DNA of 64,000 nucleotides from Haemaphysalis longicornis (lineage: Eukaryota > Arthropoda > Arachnida > Ixodida > Ixodidae). The stretch covers positions 26,866,909 through 26,930,908 of the forward strand of contig CM023457.1 in NCBI GenBank assembly GCA_013339765.2. The letters are read 5' to 3'. A program made the position numbers and the translations under genes. A model generated the notes under the pieces. That model was not told where the DNA came from and did not search any database. It saw only the letters and a program-made list of their open reading frames with translations. Positions 58,301 to 64,000 of the stretch are shown one piece after another. Position 1 is the first letter of the stretch. Each line of letters begins with the position of its first letter.

Positions 58301-61300
58301 TAGGTTTGCGATAATGACTATGCTCTGTCAGACGACCTCCGTTGTACTACCATATTTACTCAAATTTAAGGTGAGGTTTTTTTCCCAAGATCCGTAGTCA
58401 CAAAATCATACCCTGCCTCATATTCGAAGCTCAGTATATATATATATATATATGAAGATTTTTTTGACTCTCCAAACTGCGCCCTCGTTTGATAATTATG
58501 ACAGCCTTATAATCGAATAAATACGGTACTACTACCCACCAGTATTACAGGTGTTTCTATCTCTGCAAGAAAATCACGTGACAATTCTTCCCCCCAACCA
58601 CCCTGCAACCAATCAGCTCACAGTCCCAAAGACAGCATGCATAAAGCCAGTTTATAACAGAGCAGTCAACCGCGACTAGATTCATAACAGCGGGGCTAAA
58701 GGTCAAGGGTCGCACCGTCCAGCTTGTCTCGCTCAGCAACCACGCGTGTCCAGTTGCCTGTATTGTACTTGCGCTTGGTCTTGATCTCCATGGTTGTGCC
58801 GCTTCCCACCTTGAACTGCAATACCACGTGGCCCCCTCGAAGTCCTAGCGACACGAATTCACCCTGTAAATAGATTTTAAAAGAGAAATTTAAAGGAATA
58901 GTAACATCAATGCAGATCATGTTATTGGCATAGGACATAGGAGATGTCTTCTTTATCGATTTCACCAAATCTTCTTAACCAGTAAGACACACCGCTATGC
59001 ATTTTGATACATTCTATTCCACCGTCGGAACTCGTGCATAAAAGTGCTTCACACTTTTCTGGCTTTTCTGCATAGCTTAAACGTGGTGTGGCAAAGCCAA
59101 CTTCTTGCATCACTGTTCGAGCTGTAAGTGAAGGATGCTAGTGCGTGAGTGAAGGGTATTCAGTGAAGAATGGGGGCTTCTCCAACCCTAAAAACAACTT
59201 TGTGGAGGAATCACTGCTCTATGCACCTAAATATCTGACTTTTTTTTTTTTTGCAAGCTGACTTGAAGCTAGCGTCCTTCATTTTCGTATTGAAGATGCC
59301 TTTGACAACCTGCATACTATGCACTCACATAATATGTTCAATACAGCTGATTTGAGGACTGAATTCAGACCTCTACCCAGCTTTCAAAGGAAGAGAAAAT
59401 GAAATGATGAGCAACTCAGCTCAGTTTAAAGTTAGCTTGCTTCTTAATAAGGGGGCACATGGGTCTTTGGGACCGAAAAATTGCCCAAAAAAAAGCATTT
59501 TTTTAGGTATCACTTTTCTCTTGATTTGCACTGTTTTTCCTCCAAACATTCCATACGTGCAACAGTACCAGGTATTTATAAAAGCCACAGAGGCCAGATT
59601 TCAACAAAGAAATAACAATTTTCCCATAATTTCCCACTTTTTTACCACGAGTGGTATCGCAGTGATACAAAGTTCTCGAGAGGTACTACATCCCAGCATG
59701 TAGTGCAGCTACGAAGATCATTTCTTTTGCACTGTGAAGCTGAATGTTCAAACCATGCAATATGGGAAGCAGATTTTGCATTTGGTGTTTAAGTAGTTGT
59801 TTAATTAGCGTTATTTTTAATTGGTTAGCAGGAGCAGTTCAAACCTAGGAGTTAGAATTGATGTAAACGTTTATGTTATTGCAAAACAAAAAAAAACTGA
59901 TTCTCACATTCCATTCTCTATAACTTCTGGTATCTATTCATACCTTGCTGGTAATCTTTTGTTGAACAGTTTTTTTTTCGCATTGTTCTCGAGAACAATC
60001 GAGGAAAGTTTTAATTAACTCAGGAACTAGTTACCTCACATCAAAACTAATTAGATATTTTAAATCAGCTAAAAAAAACTGAACGAGCCCTTGCAGTTTT
60101 GTCAAAATTGGTTGAAAAACAAAAAACAGTTTCTAAGAGCAGCTATGTGCCCCCCTTCCTAACATACTTCCTTTGCTCATATTCGGCACTTGCTTTCACT
60201 TTATGAGTCCTGTCAAGCCCGAAATTACTCAACTTACCGTTTCAGGGTTGGGGCACAAGAACAGCAGTGCATCCTCGTCAAACGTCTTGATGAGCATGGA
60301 AATGTAGTAGTTGTTGCTGCTGTAGCGGCGGATCTGAGGCAGGATCGAGTAGCCTTCTCCCTTGAAGTGGAACGAGCTGGGATCCACGTCTTCGGTGGGG
60401 CTGTAGTTCGTTGAATTTTGAGTAAACTGCACTTTCTTAATTTTGCAGTTCAGTGTTTGAAAAAAAAAATGCGCACAAACAATTCTTTGCTAGTAAAAAT
60501 GGTAAAAATGGCCATTGTGCAACATGTCAAAGAGCTGTGACGTCCTGATCAACTTGGTCTTACTACAAGCAAAATTGTTTTGCTTGATCTTTAAGGTGCA
60601 CTGAATCAAGTGTATATGCTGCCATGAGTGAAACCAATGCTTTTCATACCGTTGGCCTGCGCTCTAACTTCTTAAAAAAGAAGCGGTTTAGGCAGACTCA
60701 TGAATAGCTAGAATCAAAGACCAGGGCGATCACGAAATCTTACCCAGATTTGCAGCCATCACAGCCTTCACTTGTGAGGAAGTTCCAAAGACCGACTTGC
60801 TTGCCGTCTAAAATGACTTCGTGCAGGCAACCGACAAATTTCGTCGCCGTCAGCTGCTCTGCAGCCTAGAAACAATGATGTTACAGCAGTGAGAATACAA
60901 CAGATGCACACTTCAAGCGGCGCCAGAAATTTTTGTGCAGTTTTCAGTGCAGGGCCCTGTTTTTGAAAACTGATGGTAGATGTCTGATAGTAGTTTATAC
61001 TACATATTTGACGTTGTATTTAAGTGCAGTTAAATCTGTTCATAACAGTGTCTGTGTCGCTAATAAGTCAGCAGTGTCATATATACATTTTTTTGTATGT
61101 AAAAAACAGTGCAAGGGGTGAGACAACCAGAGTCAAAGACTCGCCATTTTTGAATTCCTGGCACACACTGCAAAAACCTACCTGTTTTCACGCTGTTCTA
61201 CAATGCATACCCGTAAGCACAAAAACAGCATAGAGCTCATAACAGCATGAAAACACAGCTCAAGCTTCAACTGCCGAAGACAAGCCCACATACATTTAAC

Positions 61301-61629
61301 ACGTAGCAAGAAAAGCTGCGAATGCAACAAGTGCAACGTGAGATATATATATGCCACTCACAGAAATGTTATCCGGCACGCTGCCAATGTAGAAGTGCGA
61401 GCTCGAGTCCAAGTCCATCTTCCCGAAAGCAGCCGGTGTTGCTCCCTCGACCTCCGCGAGGTCGTGACGTGCTCCATCTGGTTTGCGCTTGACACTCAGG
61501 GTGGCCACACTGCCCACTCTAGCAGCGGAATAAAAATGGGGAATACAGGTTGGCTGTCACGAAAGCTTGGTAGAAAAAAACAAAAGCAAAGCAACAACAA
61601 CAACAACAACATCAATCATCATCATCATC

Positions 61630-61682
<53 letters not shown>

Positions 61683-63868
61683 CAATAAACCTCTATTAAA
61701 GTGCCCAGGAACAGCCGAAGCCTTCGTGCTGGCGCACTGAGAGGGACAAAAAAAAAGGCCGCATTGAAATACATCAGCGGCTGACACATAAACAGCCAGT
61801 AAAAAAGGTGGGTTGAGTGAAGAACAATGAAAAACTGGAAATACTACGGAGAATAAAATTAAAAGTGGTATCCAAAATGCATTGCACAACTAACAGAGAC
61901 TGTAAATTATGGTACGTTGCAAAGACACATCGTACAATGACCATAGCAATAGGATGAAGCATCAATTATGCAAAAATGTATGAAACAAAGTACATCATCA
62001 TCATCAGCAGCAGCAGCACACGATGATGATGATGCTGCTGCTGCTGCTGATGATGATGATGATGAGGAGGAGGAGGAGGAGGAGGAGGAGGAGGAGGAGG
62101 AGCATGCAACTGTTTTTTTTTTTTAATTCCGAATTCAGAATTGAAAAAAAAAACAGTTGATGGGCAGGACAGCACATAATTTAAATTATGTGCTGTCCTG
62201 CGCATCAATTGTATGCTAAAGATAGCAAGCTGATTTTAGCTTTCTGCAGTGTGAAAGCATATGCTGAAGATTAATGATGTAGGATGCCAATGTAGTGACA
62301 GAAAAGCAATCGGTACTTAAAAAAAAAAGTCCCTGTCTCTTAATTAAGTATTTGTTTCCCATCGTTTTCTTTTCTTTTTCTTTTTCCCCTATTATTTTAT
62401 TGAAATCGTGCAGGTGTAATTGTAATTTTATGGTAATTGGTGGAACTGATGGAAGCACCCTTTCCCAACATCGACATGGCCAGCTTTTCTGCCCGTGTTT
62501 GTTTCCCAGTAAAAATACTACTAGAACTTTTTTGGCATTTTCAATCACAGCTCTCTCTTACGTTTCATAGATTTCATGTATTTTGGCCTCCCTGTATTAG
62601 AAAGGCACGTACATTTCTTTTTTTTTAGCAGTAATGATTACGATGTCCTTAAACTATGATCTGCTTCTGAGCTTCAAAAACAATAAAATAAACAAATACA
62701 AGTTTATAGAGCAAGACACACACTGTCCGCACTCCTAAATGACTACTGTTCCTAAATTTGACACAACAATCAAACCAGTTCTTTTTCCCAAAAAATGTGC
62801 GCTGAAAGTTAAAACACAGGATGAGTGGGGTTGGTGTTATATTTCATTAAACACTCATCTGACTCTCTTGAAAGCATCATCATATGTGTAACCAGAGCTG
62901 ATAATACTGCTCAACTTAGTACAGTCAACTCCCGTTAATTAATACAAAGTCCATGGGGACTGCAAAAAAAAACGTTTAATTAACCACATTTCCAATTAAC
63001 CAAAAGGCACAAGAACAGCATTATTATTATGAGTCTGCAACATGTCTCCTTCCTTTATTTTGTTCAGAATCTCGACTGTCATCGCCAATACAAGCGTATA
63101 CGACACAGGTTGCCACGATAGTTGAGACTTATCGCTAAAATCAAAGCCTGAAGCGCCCATCACGTCAACCTCTCACACCGCACTGCATGCAACAAAGAAG
63201 ATTAAAGGACCTGAAAAGAGAGGGATGTGTATGCTGGCACGGGTCTTCACTGACCTGCCGCTTTTTTGACTATGCGCTGCCTCAGTCACAACAATGGTGC
63301 CGACATTGGTACAAAACAAGGTAGCGCTTTGGCGCTTTAAAAATTTCTAATTTTATCGAGAAAGGACAGTCCTCTGAATGCTTTTGACTTGAAACAACTT
63401 TCAAATTTAACCAAATTGGTTTTAGCTCCAAATTACTAAGCGATTTTTTTGATTGAGTTGCTCGTAAAATTGCCGGGACCAGAACATCGCTTCCAATTAA
63501 CGGAAAATTCCAATTAGGCGACTTCGAATTATCGAGAGTCGACTGTATATTGTCGCGAGTGCATGGTTCGCATGGTTCGCGGCATGGTTCGCAATGCATG
63601 GTTCGCGACAATATGCTGTCTTCATTTCTCTTTGTTTTGTTTTGTCTCATCGCTACGCCTACAATGCCAAATATTAAAGCAATGCTGCGTGGTAAGGCAG
63701 GGCGGCCACTTGCCTGAACACCTCCACCTTGTACCAGTTAGAGTCTCGTCCCAACAGGGGATCGTTGGTCTCGATGTGCATGTTGTGCGTGATGCTGTGC
63801 GTGCCGCCACCCGCGTTCCATGAGAACTTGATCTTGCGGTTCACCATTTCGATAGCCATGAAGTCGTC
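46245..63868 (-). CDS. Laminin alpha chain, C-terminal LG1-LG5 (17 exons, 5' end outside window)
   Basis: Seventeen minus-strand exons encode about 904 residues: five laminin-G domains ending at a natural stop. LG1 uses exons 1-3, LG2 exons 4-7, LG3 exons 8-10, a linker plus LG4 exons 11-14, and LG5 exons 14-17. Typical LG signatures are present (FYIGSVPDN, FVGCLHEVILDG, LYFGAVPPDFD, FIGCMKDL, LNDGSWHQ, LFVGGMAPG, GCIRNFNVDG, LYIGGLP, FVGCLRNLAIND). Laminin alpha LG domains bind integrins, dystroglycan and heparan sulfate in basement membranes. Exon phases agree throughout except for one surplus base in each of the exons at 57691-57815 and 51398-51585; without those two bases the total is a whole number of codons. 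The short LG3-LG4 linker suits an alpha-1/2-like chain, but this is tentative. The short-arm and coiled-coil exons lie beyond 64 kb. Confidence 0.93.
47321..47590 (-). CDS. Laminin alpha exon (LG5)
   Basis: It encodes APSLAMELHDGQVIVSVDLG, MCDGQWHQLRAHFSHDEISL and TKSPLYIGGLP. The DGQWHxL and LYIGGLP motifs are diagnostic of LG. The acceptor is TTGTGCAG|GAGCGC and the donor C|GTGAGT. The region is GC-rich compared with its introns. Confidence 0.93.
48055..48153 (-). CDS. Laminin alpha exon (LG5)
   Basis: It encodes DEKFDVDTKLEMQLEFRTWK followed by LNGVFMSLAEKPQ. The L-x-x-EFRTxxxNGVF pattern is typical of LG strands. The acceptor is TTGTAG|ACGAGA and the donor AGG|GTAAGG. Confidence 0.92.
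48658..48846. mobile_element. 189-bp MITE with AACCTCGTTACA ends
   Basis: ACAGTAAAACCTCGTTACAA at the left and AACGAGGTTTCACTGCA at the right are inverted. GAGACAC/GTGTCTC motifs recur inside. Same family of ends as 52502-53305. It lies in a laminin intron. Confidence 0.65.
49036..49186 (-). CDS. Laminin alpha exon (LG4 C-terminus, LG5 start)
   Basis: It encodes MKESFKGCIRNFNVDGNNVD, then GIGQCFTNIEPGAFFQGDAY. The GC...GQC pair closes LG4, and the FFxGDAYAVY stretch starts LG5. The acceptor is CTCGCAG|ATGAAG and the donor G|GTAAGC. Confidence 0.92.
50208..50325 (+). mobile_element. Second tRNA-derived SINE family, copy 2
   Basis: GGGTACTAACTCACGGTTAA leads to AGCGGGTAAGATGACCGGC and a B box GGTTCAAATCC. 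It aligns with the copy at 31228-31342. It lies in a laminin intron upstream of the LG4 exon. Confidence 0.5.
50400..50546 (-). CDS. Laminin alpha exon (LG4)
   Basis: It encodes VSLSKEGLYVTLSVDDTAPL, then MPFRSPLFVGGMAPGLVIPE. LFVGGxxP is the LG signature. The acceptor is TTTCCAG|GTGAGC and the donor CTC|GTGAGT. It is 49 codons in phase 0. After the preceding exon it continues DGSWHQ-VSLSKEG, as expected for LG. Confidence 0.9.
50755..50972 (-). mobile_element. Ruka-like SINE, minus strand
   Basis: The reversed sequence shows the B box GGGTTCGATTCCC, the CGAGATTTCAGCACACCTTA body block and CCCTCCACTACGACGCGCCTC, matching the full copy at 25361. The CAAT tail is reduced. It lies in a laminin intron. 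Confidence 0.75.
51398..51585 (-). CDS. Laminin alpha exon (LG4), contains an apparent one-base frameshift
   Basis: Its first part reads FNVSFELRTYYPNGVLLFAQ and continues to RVLLEVTDRASKK. Its last part reads RTHGGLNDGSWHQ in another frame. The entry phase and the exit phase needed by the next exon disagree by one base (188 bases instead of 187). The extra base lies near 51431-51451. The donor is CAA|GTGAGT. Confidence 0.85.
52069..52302 (-). CDS. Laminin alpha exon (end of LG3, LG3-LG4 linker, start of LG4)
   Basis: It encodes LLGFNFPVSHEGAGIGRLLK, a linker with KPRSMPPEHDRM, then EQCADPPPHTLHERAVKFGD and VKLTNDVIQFRN. The Cys before the A-x-x-FG motif starts LG4. The linker is short and basic at its front. 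The donor is AA|GTGAGT. Confidence 0.88.
52502..53305 (-). mobile_element. Relic DNA transposon with GTGTCTCTTGTAAC-type ends
   Basis: The left end AGGAAAACCTCGCTACAAGA is inverted at AGTGTCTCTTGTAATGAAAT (about 53279-53298). A minus-strand frame (52779-53237) ends in an acidic tail (EDEPEDGDGGGDMQD), as in some Tigger-type transposase C-termini, but it is otherwise unrecognisable. Same end family as 48658-48846. Confidence 0.55.
54100..54225 (-). mobile_element. tRNA-like SINE fragment, third type
   Basis: On the minus strand TGATAGCACAGTCAGATAGA resembles an A box region and GGTTTGATTCC a B box, 40 bp apart. The flanks do not match Ruka or the second SINE family. No CCA end or full cloverleaf was seen. 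Confidence 0.4.
54692..54880 (-). CDS. Laminin alpha exon (LG3 C-terminus)
   Basis: It encodes IQVNVDDIEIDTLRLPKGTG, GGLFFGGIRGG and RDHFVGTIKDAVFNDV. The LG core is intact, but the usual FxGC cysteine is Thr here (FVGT). The acceptor is CTGCAG|GATTCA and the donor GT|GTGAGT. Confidence 0.9.
55258..55397 (-). CDS. Laminin alpha exon (LG3)
   Basis: It encodes HYYSVALKDGHIELRLNGGA and YNDNKFHTIAVIKKHRK. Y-x-x-ALxDGxIELRLN and the WH-like FHTIAV are LG features. The donor is AAA|GTGAGT, leaving 2 bases. Confidence 0.9.
55707..55871 (-). CDS. Laminin alpha exon (LG3 start)
   Basis: It encodes KVKLVSFKGTGYLELQAKTL, then GNFGFTFQSMQTDGLLMI. FxGxGYLEL and F-x-F...GLL are LG strands. The acceptor is AAACAG|AAAGTG and the donor GAC|GTAAGT; phase 0 at both ends. 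Confidence 0.9.
56911..57031 (-). CDS. Laminin alpha exon (LG2 C-terminus)
   Basis: It encodes FSTVGFQNFIGCMKDLQVD, then LLKYEAYGVDPGCSER. The FIGC...GC pair closes LG2. The acceptor follows a long pyrimidine tract (a run of about 22 T on the minus strand at 57041-57062). The donor is AGG|GTAAGT. Confidence 0.9.
57691..57815 (-). CDS. Laminin alpha exon (LG2), contains an apparent one-base frameshift
   Basis: Read in the phase set by the upstream exon it gives TLSVGDELVQAKTAAS. Read in the phase required by the downstream exon it gives SELQLKRSKLYFGAVPPDFD. Both halves are good LG sequence but lie in different frames. The exon is 125 bases where 124 would keep phase, so one extra base lies near 57751-57770. 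The donor is GAA|GTACGT. Confidence 0.85.
58348..58528. mobile_element. Small Tigger-family MITE (181 bp) with TA microsatellite
   Basis: TACCATATTTACTCAAATTT and GAATAAATACGGTA ends are inverted. The interior matches the MITE at 13821-14001. A (TA)n run lies at about 58436-58452. It lies in a laminin intron. Confidence 0.7.
58716..58863 (-). CDS. Laminin alpha exon (LG2)
   Basis: It encodes GEFVSLGLRGGHVVLQFKVG and, later, YNTGNWTRVVAERDKLD. The acceptor is TTTACAG|GGTGAA. The donor is G|GTGCGA, which sets the phase of the next exon. The GxWxxV motif matches LG domains. Confidence 0.88.
60238..60400 (-). CDS. Laminin alpha exon (LG2 start)
   Basis: It encodes PTEDVDPSSFHFKGEGYSIL, then YISMLIKTFDEDALLFLCPN. 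F-x-G-xGY and the LxIKTxxxxxLLF pattern are LG N-terminal strands. The acceptor is AACTACAG|CCCCAC and the donor ACG|GTAAGT. Confidence 0.9.
60744..60865 (-). CDS. Laminin alpha exon (LG1 C-terminus)
   Basis: It encodes AAEQLTATKFVGCLHEVILD followed by GKQVGLWNFLTSEGCDGC. The FVGC...C cysteine pair closes LG1. The acceptor is TTTCTAG|GCTGCA and the donor CTGG|GTAAGA, leaving 2 bases. Confidence 0.9.
61362..61518 (-). CDS. Laminin alpha exon (LG1 middle)
   Basis: It encodes VGSVATLSVKRKPDGA, a middle stretch, and SSSHFYIGSVPDNIS. The FYIGxxP motif is the hallmark LG beta-strand. The donor is TCT|GTGAGT and phase 0 joins the next exon. Confidence 0.88.
61600..61690. repeat. Compound microsatellite: AAC, ATC, then CAAT repeats
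   Basis: (AAC)n at 61597-61610, (ATC)n at 61614-61632 and (CAAT)n at 61632-61681 follow one another. The CAAT run resembles the tail of a Ruka-type SINE, but no SINE body precedes it. Confidence 0.75.
61994..62101. repeat. Compound trinucleotide repeat: ATC, CAG, ATG, TGC, GAT, GAG
   Basis: ATC, CAG, GAT, CTG and GAG trinucleotide runs lie in tandem, with ATC/GAT and CAG/CTG arranged as inverted counterparts. The GAG run covers about 62064-62101. Confidence 0.75.
62107..62208. repeat. Two adjacent palindromes, one nearly perfect over 52 bp
   Basis: 62107-62160 pairs CAACTGTTTTTTTTTTTT with AAAAAAAAAACAGTTG. 62157-62182 pairs with 62183-62208, with one mismatch and no spacer, around GCAGGACAGCACATAATTT. 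The DNA can form cruciforms. Confidence 0.75.
62920..63547. mobile_element. 628-bp MITE-like element with TACAGTC-type ends
   Basis: TACAGTCAACTCCCGTTAAT and the right-hand inverse TCGAGAGTCGACTGTA match with a few changes. Inner blocks AATTAACC and CCAATTA repeat at both ends. There is no open transposase. It lies in the first visible laminin intron. Confidence 0.6.
63714..63868 (-). CDS. Laminin alpha exon (LG1), GC donor
   Basis: The acceptor is TTTCAAG|GACGAC. It encodes DDFMAIEMVNRKIKFSWNAG, continuing to the segment LLGRDSNWYKVEVF. The 5' splice site is CAG|GCAAGT, a GC-AG intron with otherwise perfect consensus. The leftover AG joins the next exon as Arg in phase. The first strands of LG1 are upstream of the window. 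Confidence 0.88.
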
Positions 63869-64000
63869 CTTGAAAACAGAAACTCAATGTCAAAAATCAA
63901 TAGTGCGCATAGTACAGAGTGAGGACATGATATGGATGAATAGAGGCAGAGGTTCTTGCAACCTAACACCAAACCAAATTAAACAGAGATTCATCCTCAA

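Noticed and set aside
61600..61690. CRISPR-like direct repeats
   Set aside because: The repeats are simple AAC, ATC and CAAT microsatellites without spacers.

Overview
The window is nuclear DNA from an arthropod, most probably an ixodid (hard) tick. Genes are split into short exons by long repeat-rich introns with GT-AG borders. There are tRNA-derived SINEs whose head, body and CAAT tail look like the tick SINE Ruka, several pogo/Tigger-like DNA transposons with their MITEs, and non-LTR retrotransposon fragments. No bacterial-type operon, rRNA, CRISPR array or convincing functional tRNA was seen.

Region 1 (about 1.8-22.4 kb, + strand) holds the last 13 coding exons of a divergent adhesion-type (family B2) GPCR: the end of a GAIN-like domain, a GPS-like module, seven hydrophobic segments and a short tail ending Thr-Ala-Val. 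Codon phases join through all 13 exons (about 475 residues visible), provided an upstream acceptor is used for exon 3. The N-terminus lies left of the window. Its introns carry Tigger-family elements, an 875-bp TIR element, long-arm foldback elements and MITEs.

Region 2 (22.6-44 kb) is mostly repeats: a degenerate minisatellite, abutting MITEs, a Ruka SINE, LINE pieces, four foldback elements and a nested block where a Tigger deletion derivative sits inside an 875-bp TIR element. Possible host features are a + strand spliced unit with a tandemly duplicated intron-exon block (26.15-27.74 kb), isolated minus-strand exons (40.7, 36.6, 35.6, 32.5 and 30.3 kb) that may belong to one or more unidentified genes, and a weak + strand open frame at 43.4 kb.

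Region 3 (44.8-63.9 kb, minus strand) is the 3' end of a laminin alpha-chain gene: 17 exons encoding LG1-LG5 (about 904 residues) to the natural stop. It is convergent with the GPCR gene. All junctions keep phase except in two exons, each carrying one surplus base, which suggests assembly indels rather than a decayed gene. The first intron has a GC donor. The laminin and the receptor are both surface or matrix proteins, but the sequence shows no functional link between them.
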